A stretch of 64,000 nucleotides of DNA, from NCBI RefSeq assembly GCF_001658025.2, contig NZ_CP014007.2, forward strand, positions 3,348,001 through 3,412,000. Direction: 5' to 3'. Of the stretch, positions 45,210 through 53,304 are shown one piece after another. Source of the DNA: Kosakonia oryzae. GTDB taxonomy: Bacteria > Pseudomonadota > Gammaproteobacteria > Enterobacterales > Enterobacteriaceae. A program made the translations under genes and the position numbers. The notes beneath the pieces were generated by a model. It was not told where the DNA came from. It did not search any database and was given only the letters and a program-made list of their open reading frames with translations. Each line of letters opens with the position of its first letter. The stretch's first letter is position 1.

Positions 45210-45950
45210 CTACGGCATTAATGCCTGAAATTTACCGCTCAACGCTTTATTTTCCGGAAAGGCCAAATCGCCCCGCTTGCTGGTCGATAAGCCCAGCGCC
45301 ACCAGCGACTCCACCATTTTTACCGCCGCGCTGACGCCATCGATCACCGGCACATGCAGTTCACGCGTCAACTCTTGCGCAAGTTGCGCCATGCCGCCAC
45401 AGCCGAGCACAATCGCACCGCAGCCATCTTCTTTTAACGCCTGAATACAGCGCGCACGCACTTTTTCCTGCGCCAGACCGCTGCCGTCCTCCAGCGCCAG
45501 TACCGGTAAATCGATGGCGTGCAGCGCCGCGCAGTGCTCCTGAAAACCGTACTGCTGCAACAGATGACGGGCGATAATCAGCGTGCGCGGCAAGGTGGTG
45601 ACGATGGAAAAACGGGTCGCCACCAGCGTCGCCATATGCATCGCGGCTTCGGCGATGCCGACCACCGGCCCCTGCGCCAGCTCGCGTGCCGCCAGCAATC
45701 CCGGATCGCCAAAGCAGGCAATCACATGACCATCCACACCCTGCTGACGCCCGGCTTTCACCTGTTCGAGCACGCCGATGGCGGCAATCGCTTCATCAAA
45801 ATGTCCTTCGATCGACGGTACGCCCTCACGCGGGCATACCGCCACAATTTCGGTGCCAGGGGCTGCCACCGCTCGTGCCGCTGCGCCAATGGTTTCGGTC
45901 ATCGCCAGGCTGGTGTTCGGGTTGATAACTTGTATACAAACGGCAGACAT
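45210..45950 (-). CDS. hpxA: HpxA, allantoin racemase
   Basis: Interconverts R- and S-allantoin so that all urate-derived allantoin reaches the allantoinase. The 246 residues belong to the Asp/Glu/hydantoin racemase family, with the two catalytic cysteines in VIACFGDPGLLAARE near residue 79 and IVLGCGGMAQLAQ near 184, and the N-terminal VINPNTSLAMTETIG. AGGAGGCGTA precedes the ATG at 45950, which shares one base with the hpxS stop. Confidence 0.94.
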   Translation of the reverse strand: MSAVCIQVINPNTSLAMTETIGAAARAVAAPGTEIVAVCPREGVPSIEGHFDEAIAAIGVLEQVKAGRQQGVDGHVIACFGDPGLLAARELAQGPVVGIAEAAMHMATLVATRFSIVTTLPRTLIIARHLLQQYGFQEHCAALHAIDLPVLALEDGSGLAQEKVRARCIQALKEDGCGAIVLGCGGMAQLAQELTRELHVPVIDGVSAAVKMVESLVALGLSTSKRGDLAFPENKALSGKFQALMP

Positions 45951-46666
45951 TACGCCTCCTTGTGACCGGCAAACAGCCGGGCGAAATCCGGCAGACAAAC
46001 GCCAGCCCGCTCGAAACAGAGGCTGTCGACGATATGTTCAAAATGGTGCGTCAGCGCCGCGCTTAGCGCCTGCAGATCCTTTTTACGCAGTAAATCAACC
46101 AGTTGTTCATGATCGTTACAACGACATCCCTGACGCCACGGCGAGCCCCAGGCGGCAATCACCAGCGAAGAGCGCTGGCTCAGGCCGGTGACCATCTCGG
46201 TCAACACCGGGTTGCCGGAAATAGCCTGAAGCTGAATGTGGAACTCAGCGGAGTAGCGAATAGCCGCCGGGCCGTCATAGGCTTCGTGCGCCTGCTGCTC
46301 CTGGCGGATAATCGCTTCCAGCGCCGCCAGATGTGGCGGCTGGCAGTGCGCCAGCACGTCAGGCAGGTTGGCCACTTCCAGCAGCGTGCGGGTACGGAAG
46401 ATCGCCTGCGCCTCTTCGACCGTTGGGCTGGCGACGTGTGCACCACGTTTGGGCGTTAAGGTGACCATTTGCACAGCATTGAGTCGTTGCAGCACTTTTC
46501 TGATCCCGGTGCGGCTGACGCCAAACACCTCCGCCAGCGCCTCTTCCGGTAATTTGCTCCCCGGGAGTAATTGATGTTCGACAATCGCGGTCATCAGCGA
46601 CTGGTAGATGGTTTCATCCTTGTCCTGCAAGGCAGCTGCGGCGTGCAGACTGTTTTCATTACTCAT
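45950..46666 (-). CDS. hpxS: HpxS, GntR/FCD-family regulator
   Basis: A 238-residue regulator with an N-terminal GntR winged helix (about residues 18-85; LLPGSKLPEEALAEVFGVSRTGIRKVLQRLNAV in two landmarks, GSKLPEEALAEVFGVSRTGI and KRGAHVASP) and a helical FCD metabolite-binding domain whose metal ligands may be in EFHIQLQAISGN and LTHHFEHIVD. It is encoded first in hpxSAB and is divergent from hpxC. Sites related to TTGTATACAA lie in the shared promoter, which suits a GntR dimer. Confidence 0.91.
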   Translation of the reverse strand: MSNENSLHAAAALQDKDETIYQSLMTAIVEHQLLPGSKLPEEALAEVFGVSRTGIRKVLQRLNAVQMVTLTPKRGAHVASPTVEEAQAIFRTRTLLEVANLPDVLAHCQPPHLAALEAIIRQEQQAHEAYDGPAAIRYSAEFHIQLQAISGNPVLTEMVTGLSQRSSLVIAAWGSPWRQGCRCNDHEQLVDLLRKKDLQALSAALTHHFEHIVDSLCFERAGVCLPDFARLFAGHKEA

Positions 46667-46700
46667 TAACCACTCCGCTTTTTTACTTTTCGATATCGGA

Positions 46701-46732
46701 TCGTATACATAAAATTAAATTATTGGATACAA
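46701..46732. promoter_or_regulatory. Candidate HpxS operators between hpxS and hpxC
   Basis: TCGTATACAT (46701-46710) and TTGGATACAA (46723-46732) are variants of one GTATAC-centred palindrome, 22 bp apart (two helical turns). Exact TTGTATACAA copies occur inside hpxA (45930-45939) and hpxC (47437-47446). Confidence 0.55.
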
Positions 46733-46744
46733 GATTAATCATTT

Positions 46745-46760
46745 TGGCCTGGATCCTGCA
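46745..46760 (+). promoter_or_regulatory. Sigma-54-like promoter of hpxC
   Basis: TGGCCT-GGATC-CTGCA keeps GG-N10-GC but deviates at the end of the -24 box and at one base of the -12 box. Position (52 bases before hpxC) is suitable. Confidence 0.5.
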
Positions 46761-46811
46761 ACAACATCAGCACTCCCTTTTCACGGGCTTTTATTGACAG
46801 GAGCAGGTTTC

Positions 46812-48308
46812 ATGCCAAATACACAAAACACTCATCAGGTTAAGGCCGCTGATTCCGGAGCGGTATACAGCCCACGGCTTTGCAATGAGGATCTGGCGCC
46901 GACGCGCGATCAGAACTGGAGCTGGTACAACATCTTTTCGTTCTGGATGTCGGATGTACACAGTATGGGCGGCTACGTGGTCGCCGCGAGCTTCTTTACG
47001 CTCGGGCTGGCAAGCTGGCAGGTGCTGCTCTGCCTGCTGGTAGGCATTTGCATTGTGCAGCTTTGCGCAAACCTGGTTGCAAAACCGAGCCAGATGGCAG
47101 GCGTGCCCTATGCCGTTATCTGCCGCCAGGCATTTGGCGTCTTCGGTGCCAACATTCCGGCGGTGATCCGGGGTCTTATCGCCTTCGCCTGGTACGGTAT
47201 TCAGACCTATCTGGCGGCGAATGCCTTAATGCTGGTGCTGCTGAAGTTCTGGCCGTCGCTCTCTTCTTTAACGCAGGGGTCGCTGTTCGGCCTGTCGCAC
47301 CTTGGCTGGCTGTGCTTCGCCACCATGTGGATTCTGCAGGCAATGGTGTTCTGGCACGGGATGAGCGCGATTAAACGCTTTATCGATATTGCCGGTCCGG
47401 CGGTGTATGTGGTGATGCTGGCGCTGGCGGGCTGGATTGTATACAAGACCGGTTTCGACGGTATCTCGTTTACCCTCGCCAGCAAATCACTCAGCGCCGG
47501 TGAGCAAACCTGGCAGATGATCACCGCGACTGCGCTGGTGGTCTCCTATTTTTCCGGGCCGCTGCTCAACTTTGGTGATTTCTCGCGTTATGGCAAAAGC
47601 ATGGGCGAAATTCGTCGCGGCAACCGCTGGGGCTTACCGTTCAACTTCCTGCTGTTCTCGATCGTGACCGTGGTGATTGTCTCTGGCACCCAGTCGCTGT
47701 TTGGCCGCATGATCACCGATCCGATTGAAACCGTCAGCCGCGTCGGCAACGATCTGGCGGTGGCGATTGGCCTGCTGACCATGATCACCGCCACCATCGG
47801 CATCAACATTGTTGCTAACTTTGTTTCGCCGGCGTTTGACTTCTCCAACTGCTCGCCGCAGAAAATCAGCTTCCGTACCGGTGGCATGATCGCCGCTGTC
47901 GGCTCGATTCTGCTGACGCCGTGGAACCTGTTTAACTCGCCGGAACTGATCCACTACACCCTCGACGTGCTGGGTGCCTTTATCGGCCCGCTGTTCGGCA
48001 TTCTGATTGCGGATTTCTATCTGATCAAACGCGGGCAGGTGTTTGTTGATGACCTGTTTGATGACACGCCAAAAGGCAAATACTGGTATCGCAATGGCTT
48101 TAACCCGAAAGCGATTGGCGCGCTGGTGCCGTCAGTGGCCGTCGGGTTGATCATCAGCTTTATTCCGGCGCTGCACGAAGTCGCCAACTTTAGCTGGTTT
48201 ATCGGCGTCCTGCTGGGCGGCATCACCTATCGCTGGCTGGCCCGCGAAGAGCGCGCTGTTGTCACGACATCGCATTTCAATACCAACGTCGCGGCACAAA
48301 AAGAGTAA
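46812..48308 (+). CDS. hpxC: HpxC, NCS1-family allantoin permease
   Basis: A 498-residue nucleobase:cation symporter-1 protein with about twelve helices that imports allantoin. Family landmarks are NEDLAPTRDQNWSWYNIFSFWMSDVHS (as NEDLAPT and WSWYNIFSFWMSDVHS) near residue 30, KPSQMAGVPYAVICRQAFGVFGANIPA near 93, AWYGIQTYLAANAL near 127, GPLLNFGDFSRYGKS near 253 and NFVSPAFDFSN near 336. The ATG at 46812 follows GGAGCAGG; an in-frame TTG at 46794 is less likely. Downstream sits a weak hairpin then guaD. Confidence 0.93.
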   Translation: MPNTQNTHQVKAADSGAVYSPRLCNEDLAPTRDQNWSWYNIFSFWMSDVHSMGGYVVAASFFTLGLASWQVLLCLLVGICIVQLCANLVAKPSQMAGVPYAVICRQAFGVFGANIPAVIRGLIAFAWYGIQTYLAANALMLVLLKFWPSLSSLTQGSLFGLSHLGWLCFATMWILQAMVFWHGMSAIKRFIDIAGPAVYVVMLALAGWIVYKTGFDGISFTLASKSLSAGEQTWQMITATALVVSYFSGPLLNFGDFSRYGKSMGEIRRGNRWGLPFNFLLFSIVTVVIVSGTQSLFGRMITDPIETVSRVGNDLAVAIGLLTMITATIGINIVANFVSPAFDFSNCSPQKISFRTGGMIAAVGSILLTPWNLFNSPELIHYTLDVLGAFIGPLFGILIADFYLIKRGQVFVDDLFDDTPKGKYWYRNGFNPKAIGALVPSVAVGLIISFIPALHEVANFSWFIGVLLGGITYRWLAREERAVVTTSHFNTNVAAQKE

Positions 48309-48344
48309 CCCTTCACCTCAGGCCGCGGCGTTTCTCGTCGCGGC

Positions 48345-48360
48345 TGGCACTCATTTTGCT
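48345..48360 (+). promoter_or_regulatory. Sigma-54 promoter of guaD
   Basis: TGGCAC-TCATT-TTGCT is a near-perfect sigma-54 match with GG-N10-GC spacing. Transcription would start near 48371, 31 bases before the guaD ATG. Confidence 0.85.
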
Positions 48361-48401
48361 TTAACACTTCACCCACAATGGAAACGATCAGGGCAGGAAC
48401 G

Positions 48402-49721
48402 ATGATTGATTATCATGCCGCGGTCCGCGGCGCGCTGTTTGACATTGCAGAAGTCTGCGACAACGCCGACGATATCGCCCACCACGCACGTTTCATTGAA
48501 GATGGTCTGCTGTTTATTCGCGACGGCAAGATTCAGGCGCGAATGAGCTGGCAGGAGGGCGAGCAATATCTGGATGCGCATAAAGGCTACACCGACCGGC
48601 GCGGCAAACTGCTGCTCCCCGGTTTTATTGATGCCCATGTGCACTATCCGCAAACCGAAATGATTGGCGCATTTGGTGAACAACTGCTGGAGTGGCTGAC
48701 AACGTACACCTTTCCGGTTGAAAGCCAGTTTGCTGATGAAGCCTACGCCACAGAGATTGCCGAATTCTTTATCAGCCAGTTACTGAGCCACGGCACCACC
48801 ACCGCGCTGGTGTTTTGCACGCTGCACCCGGAATCTGTCAACGCGCTGTTTAGCGAAGCGCTGCGCCTGAATATGCGGCTGATCGCCGGTAAGGTGATGA
48901 TGGATCGCCATACGCCGGAATATCTCAGCGAAACCGCTGAGCAGAGCTACCAGCAAACGCGCGAGCTGATCCAGCGCTGGCAGCATCAGGGGCGGCTGGG
49001 TTATGCCATTACGCCGCGCTTTGCGCCCACCTCCTCGCCGGAGCTGCTTGAGGCGGTACGCCGTTTACGCGAAGAGTTTCCGCAGACCTGGCTGCAGACA
49101 CATTTAAGCGAAAACCCGAATGAAGTGGCGTGGGTCAACGATCTCTGGCCGGAACATCAACGTTACCTTGATGTTTACCACCACTATCAACTGACCGGCG
49201 AGCGCAGCGTGTTTGCCCACGGCATTCACCTGCATGATGAAGAGTGGCAGTGCCTGCACGATACCGGTTCGGCGGTGGCGTTTTGCCCTACTTCGAACCT
49301 GTTCCTCGGCAGCGGGCTGTTTCGCCTGCCCGCCTGCTGGCAGAACAAAGTGCGCATGGGCATCGGCACCGATGTAGGTGCAGGCACCACCTTCAGCATG
49401 CTGCGCACGCTGGGTGAAGCCTACAAGGTGGGCCAGTTGCAAAGCTATCGCCTGCGCGCCAGTGAAGCGTTTTACCACGCCACACTTGGCGGCGCGCATG
49501 CCCTGCGTCTGGACGATAAAATTGGTAATTTTGCGCCCGGCAAAGAGGCCGATTTTGTGGTCATTGACCCGGCAGTGACGCCCTTGCAGCGCCTGCGTAA
49601 TACGCGCTGCAAGGAGATCTACGAGCAGTTGTTTGTGCTGATGACCCTCGGCGACGAGCGCAATATCAGCGAGACGTGGATTAACGGTCAGTGCGCATGG
49701 TCAACTGCCGCGGTAAGTTGA
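48402..49721 (+). CDS. guaD: GuaD, guanine deaminase
   Basis: Zinc amidohydrolase converting guanine to xanthine and ammonia, feeding the hpx oxidation steps. The 439 residues equal E. coli GuaD. Metal ligands: LLPGFIDAHVHYPQTE near residue 76, QTHLSENPNEV near 238, VFAHGIHLHDEE near 277 and IGTDVGAGTTFSML near 328. AGGAACG precedes the ATG at 48402 (an ATG at 48378 is in frame but poorly placed). The end overlaps convergent hpxT by 21 bases. Confidence 0.96.
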   Translation: MIDYHAAVRGALFDIAEVCDNADDIAHHARFIEDGLLFIRDGKIQARMSWQEGEQYLDAHKGYTDRRGKLLLPGFIDAHVHYPQTEMIGAFGEQLLEWLTTYTFPVESQFADEAYATEIAEFFISQLLSHGTTTALVFCTLHPESVNALFSEALRLNMRLIAGKVMMDRHTPEYLSETAEQSYQQTRELIQRWQHQGRLGYAITPRFAPTSSPELLEAVRRLREEFPQTWLQTHLSENPNEVAWVNDLWPEHQRYLDVYHHYQLTGERSVFAHGIHLHDEEWQCLHDTGSAVAFCPTSNLFLGSGLFRLPACWQNKVRMGIGTDVGAGTTFSMLRTLGEAYKVGQLQSYRLRASEAFYHATLGGAHALRLDDKIGNFAPGKEADFVVIDPAVTPLQRLRNTRCKEIYEQLFVLMTLGDERNISETWINGQCAWSTAAVS

Positions 49722-50024
49722 CCAGCCGCCGGGAGCAATTAAGAACGGCAGATGGAAATGCTCCTCTGCCGTTTGCGTAATCACAAAGTCAATTTGCGCG
49801 CAGGGAAACAGTGTCGCCACGCCGCGCTGTGCAAACCATTCTCCCGTTTGCGCCACCAGCCGGTAATGTCCCGGCATCAATGAAGAGGAAAGCGCACCGA
49901 TTCGTCCGTTCGCATCGGTGACGCCGCTCGCCACCGTCTGCTCGTCGAGTAACAGATTAACCGTCACCCCCTGCGCGGGCTTACCGCTGGAAATATCCAG
50001 AATATGGGTACTGAGGCTGTTCAT
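49701..50024 (-). CDS. hpxT: HpxT, 5-hydroxyisourate hydrolase
   Basis: Transthyretin-like enzyme hydrolysing 5-hydroxyisourate, the HpxO product, to OHCU. The 107 residues show LSTHILDISSGKPAQGVTV (catalytic His7), the loop GRIGAL (catalytic Arg) and the diagnostic C-terminal YRGS. It is cytoplasmic, without a signal peptide. Last gene of hpxPQT, with a four-base overlap with hpxQ. Confidence 0.95.
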   Translation of the reverse strand: MNSLSTHILDISSGKPAQGVTVNLLLDEQTVASGVTDANGRIGALSSSLMPGHYRLVAQTGEWFAQRGVATLFPCAQIDFVITQTAEEHFHLPFLIAPGGWSTYRGS

Positions 50025-50521
50025 TCGCCAATCGCTCCTGCCAGTCGTAATAAGGTGATTTCCCGTAATTGCTCCAGCGCCGCCGCGATCTCTTCGGCGT
50101 CGCTGTTAGTCAGCCGTTGTTCCAGCACGTGCAGAATCTCTTCTCCGCTACGGCCTTTGGCGCGGATCAAAAAAACGCGGCCAAAACGCGCTTCATAACG
50201 CGCATTCCCCTCGCGCAGCGCCGCGGCCAGTTGCGCGTCGCGATCGTCCACTGCCGACTGCTCCTGGCGCGATAACGCGGCATGCGCCTGCGAACCCGCA
50301 GGCTTTTCGCCAATGCGCGGGTGCGCGCTGAGCGCCTGTTCCAGCTCGGCGCGCCCCCAGGCTCCGGCGATGTCACTCGCGGTTTGCTGAAGTTCCGCGA
50401 GCGAGGCAAACGGACGCGCGGCCACCAGCGCCGCCGTCCAGCCGGGGATCGCCACACACGGCTGCAACAGTGCCGCGGCCTCGTCGCCCGGTAGCTGATT
50501 AAAGTGATTCAGCGCGATCAT
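50021..50521 (-). CDS. hpxQ: HpxQ, OHCU decarboxylase
   Basis: Converts OHCU stereospecifically to S-allantoin with loss of CO2. The 166 residues are all-helical and show the family pattern FNQLPGDEAAALLQPC at the start, AHPRIGEKPAGSQAHAALSRQEQSAVDD (His-containing HPRIGEK near residue 67) and NARYEARFGRVFLIRAKGRS near residue 106. It overlaps hpxP by 23 bases and hpxT by four. Confidence 0.95.
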   Translation of the reverse strand: MIALNHFNQLPGDEAAALLQPCVAIPGWTAALVAARPFASLAELQQTASDIAGAWGRAELEQALSAHPRIGEKPAGSQAHAALSRQEQSAVDDRDAQLAAALREGNARYEARFGRVFLIRAKGRSGEEILHVLEQRLTNSDAEEIAAALEQLREITLLRLAGAIGE

Positions 50522-51881
50522 CCTTGCTCCTTGCGTCAGCGGCGATGGCCGTTTTTTCTTCCGGAATAATCAGGTTCAGAGCAATCGCCACTAAGCCGCC
50601 GCAGGTCGCCGCCGAACCAAACAGATTGCCGATAATGGGCGGGAAATGGGCGAGAAAAGCAGGTACCGCTTCGACGCCCATACCAAAACCAAACGCCAGC
50701 CCGACAATCAGCATGTCGCGGCGCGTTAACGGATTCTGGGTAATGATGCGGATCCCGGCCGCCACCACGCAGCCAAACATCACCATCGTCGCGCCGCCCA
50801 GCACCGGTAGCGGGATCTGGCGTAATAACTCGCCAAACGGCGGGAACACCCCCAGCAGGATAAGGATCACGCCAATATAGCGGCCAACAAAGCGGCTGGC
50901 GACGCCCGTCATCTGGATAACACCATTGTTTTGCGCAAAAGTGGTATTGGGAAAAGCGCCCAGCATCGCCGCAATCATACAACTGATGCCGTCAGCCAGA
51001 ATGCCGCCCTTCAACCGGGAACGAAACGCGCTGTTATCGATGGGCTGGTGCGAGATCAGGCAGTTAGCGGTGAGATCGCCGACCGCCTCCAGGATGCACA
51101 CCAGCGACACCAGCGCCACGGGCAGAAAGATGGCGCTATTAAACTGGAAGCCAAACGGGAACAGCGACGGTAAACGAAACCAGGTATCGCCGATGCCGCT
51201 GAAGTGAAACTTACCGACAAAGGCGGCGGCGATGCAACCCAGGGCGATGCCGACCACTACGGAAGAGAGACGCAGCCAGCGGTTTTTCGCACAGCTCAGT
51301 AACACAATCACCGCCAGCGTGCCTGCGCCGAGGCCGATATTGCTCATGCTGCCAAAATCTTTCGCCTGCACGCCGCCGCACCAGTTATTCACGCTGACTT
51401 TAATCAGGCTGATGCCGATCAGGGCAATCACGCTGCCGGTAATGATTGGCGTAAAAATGCGCTTCAGCGGCTCAATAAAGCGGCTGACGATCACTGGCAC
51501 CAGCGCGGCCACGAAATTGACGCCAAACAGCATCGCCATCACATCCTGCGCTGTGCCGCCTTGTCCTTTCACCCACATCCCGCCCGCAATGGCGACACCG
51601 AGAAAAGCAAAGCTGGTGCCCTGCATGCAGATCATGCCCGCGCCAACGCCCCACACGCGGTTGGACTGCAAAAAAGTGCCAATCCCGGAGGCCAGCAGCG
51701 ACATGCTAATCAACCACGGCATCCACTCGCCCAGCCCCAGCGTCGCACCAATGATCAGCGGCGGCGTTATGATGCCGACTAACCCGGCCAGTACGTGCTG
51801 TAAAGCGCTGAAGAAAGCTGGAAGCGGCGGGATCCGCTGCTCCAGCCCGTACAATAAGCTGCTGTTCTTTTCATCAGACAT
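50499..51881 (-). CDS. hpxP: HpxP, NCS2-family purine permease
   Basis: A 460-residue nucleobase:cation symporter-2 transporter (UraA/XanQ family, about 14 helices) for uptake of a purine such as urate, xanthine or hypoxanthine. Motifs: QHVLAGLVGIITPPLIIGA (helix 1 histidine) near residue 28, LFPFGFQFNSA, the helix-8 acidic region LVCILEAVGDLTANCLI near 266, and FAQNNGVIQMTGVASRFVG near 322. The start at 51881 is chosen over an upstream in-frame codon at 51902. First gene of hpxPQT. Confidence 0.93.
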   Translation of the reverse strand: MSDEKNSSLLYGLEQRIPPLPAFFSALQHVLAGLVGIITPPLIIGATLGLGEWMPWLISMSLLASGIGTFLQSNRVWGVGAGMICMQGTSFAFLGVAIAGGMWVKGQGGTAQDVMAMLFGVNFVAALVPVIVSRFIEPLKRIFTPIITGSVIALIGISLIKVSVNNWCGGVQAKDFGSMSNIGLGAGTLAVIVLLSCAKNRWLRLSSVVVGIALGCIAAAFVGKFHFSGIGDTWFRLPSLFPFGFQFNSAIFLPVALVSLVCILEAVGDLTANCLISHQPIDNSAFRSRLKGGILADGISCMIAAMLGAFPNTTFAQNNGVIQMTGVASRFVGRYIGVILILLGVFPPFGELLRQIPLPVLGGATMVMFGCVVAAGIRIITQNPLTRRDMLIVGLAFGFGMGVEAVPAFLAHFPPIIGNLFGSAATCGGLVAIALNLIIPEEKTAIAADARSKDDRAESL

Positions 51882-51920
51882 GGCGTTCCATCCTGTTGTC
51901 AATTCGCGTCAACGCCTTGA

Positions 51921-51936
51921 TGCACAAAGCAGGCCA
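51921..51936 (-). promoter_or_regulatory. Sigma-54-like promoter of hpxPQT
   Basis: Minus-strand TGGCCT-GCTTT-GTGCA keeps GG-N10-GC with mismatches at the end of the -24 box and one in -12. Start would fall near 51910, about 30 bases before hpxP. Confidence 0.5.
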
Positions 51937-51961
51937 GAGTCGCCACTCCCGCGCCAGCGCT

Positions 51962-52008
51962 GTGAAACTTTAGATTCCTTGCACCAAATTTGGAAATTTT
52001 TGATTCAC
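51962..52008. promoter_or_regulatory. 17-bp hpx motif, copies 4 and 5 (hpxP/hpxO)
   Basis: GTGAAACTTTAGATTCC (51962-51978, plus) is 14 of 17 identical to the hpxF copy; GTGAATCAAAAATTTCC (51992-52008, minus) is a facing second copy 30 bp away. Both lie between the divergent hpxP and hpxO promoters. Confidence 0.55.
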
Positions 52009-52100
52009 AAAAAGGCAACATTAATACAAATACGCACTACAAAAGTGCAACATACCCTCGCAACGCCCGCTCTCTCCCGCACCAACGCCCATCGTCATTC

Positions 52101-52116
52101 TGGTACGCAAATTGCT
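52101..52116 (+). promoter_or_regulatory. Sigma-54 promoter of hpxO
   Basis: TGGTAC-GCAAA-TTGCT fits the sigma-54 consensus with a single -24 mismatch and GG-N10-GC spacing; start near 52127, about 23 bases before hpxO. Confidence 0.78.
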
Positions 52117-52149
52117 CCTTCTGTTACACGCAAGTAAAAGGAGAACAGA

Positions 52150-53304
52150 ATGAAAGCATTGGTGATTGGCGCAGGTATCGGTGGCCTGAGTGCGGCGGTG
52201 GCGTTACAGAAGGCAGGCATTGCGTGTCAGGTTTTCGAAGCGGTGAAAGAGATCAAGCCGGTTGGCGCGGCGATCTCCATCTGGCCCAACGGCGTGAAGT
52301 GCATGAACCATCTGGGGATGGGCGAGATGATGGAGACCTACGGCGGCCCAATGCGCTTTATGGCCTATAAGGATTACCGCAATGGCGAAACGATGACACA
52401 GTTTAGCCTTGCGCCGCTGGTCGAGCGGGTGGGCGGACGCCCGTGCCCGGTATCGCGGGCGGAACTGCAGCGCGAAATGCTCAATCACTGGGGACGCGAC
52501 CGGGTGCAGTTTGGTAAACGGGTCAACGAAGTGGAAGAGCATGCCGATGGCGTAACCGCGTGGTTCAGCGATGGCACCTGCGCCCACGGTGATTTTCTGA
52601 TTGCCGCCGACGGCAGCCATTCGGCGCTGCGTCCGTACGTGCTGGGCTATACGCCAGAGCGGCGCTATGCAGGTTACGTTAACTGGAATGGCCTGGTGAA
52701 AATCGATGAAGCCATTGCGCCCGCCGAGCAGTGGACAACCTTTGTGGGCGAAGGGAAACGGGTGTCGCTGATGCCCATCTCCGACGGGCGCTTCTACTTC
52801 TTCTTTGACGTGCCGCTGCCCGCCGGGCTGGCGGAAGATCGCAGCACGCTGCGCGACGACCTGACGCGCTACTTCAGCGGCTGGGCACCGCCGGTGCAAC
52901 GGCTGATTGCCGCGCTGGATCCGCAAACCACGAACCGCATCGAGATCCATGATATCGAACCGTTCGACACGCTGGTGCGCGGTAAAGTGGCGCTGCTGGG
53001 CGATGCCGGACACAGCACCACGCCGGATATCGGCCAGGGCGGCTGCGCGGCGATGGAAGACGCGGTAGTGCTGGGAAACCTTTTCCGCGAACAGAGCGAC
53101 ATCGAAAACGTGCTGCGTCAGTATGAAGCGCTACGCTGTGACCGGGTGCGCGATCTGGTGCTCAAGGCGCGTAAACGCTGCGATATCACTCACGGTAAAG
53201 ATATGGCGCTGACGCAGGCGTGGTACCAGGAACTGAAAGAGGAGACCGGCGAGCGCATTATCAATGGCCTGTGCGATACCATTCAGGGCGGGCCGTTAGG
53301 CTGA
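52150..53304 (+). CDS. hpxO: HpxO, FAD-dependent urate hydroxylase
   Basis: NADH- and FAD-dependent monooxygenase that hydroxylates urate to 5-hydroxyisourate, replacing classical uricase. The 384 residues equal the Klebsiella enzyme. The FAD motif GAGIGGLSAAVALQKAG starts at residue 7, LIAADGSHSALRP lies near 155 and the second FAD motif GDAGHSTTPDIGQGGCAAMEDA near 284. AAGGAG precedes the ATG. Its 3' end overlaps the convergent hpxR by nine bases. Confidence 0.96.
   Translation: MKALVIGAGIGGLSAAVALQKAGIACQVFEAVKEIKPVGAAISIWPNGVKCMNHLGMGEMMETYGGPMRFMAYKDYRNGETMTQFSLAPLVERVGGRPCPVSRAELQREMLNHWGRDRVQFGKRVNEVEEHADGVTAWFSDGTCAHGDFLIAADGSHSALRPYVLGYTPERRYAGYVNWNGLVKIDEAIAPAEQWTTFVGEGKRVSLMPISDGRFYFFFDVPLPAGLAEDRSTLRDDLTRYFSGWAPPVQRLIAALDPQTTNRIEIHDIEPFDTLVRGKVALLGDAGHSTTPDIGQGGCAAMEDAVVLGNLFREQSDIENVLRQYEALRCDRVRDLVLKARKRCDITHGKDMALTQAWYQELKEETGERIINGLCDTIQGGPLG

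Noticed and set aside
51232-52137. 301-residue plus-strand frame over hpxP
   Set aside because: Antisense to the NCS2 permease and running into the hpxO promoter; no homology visible.
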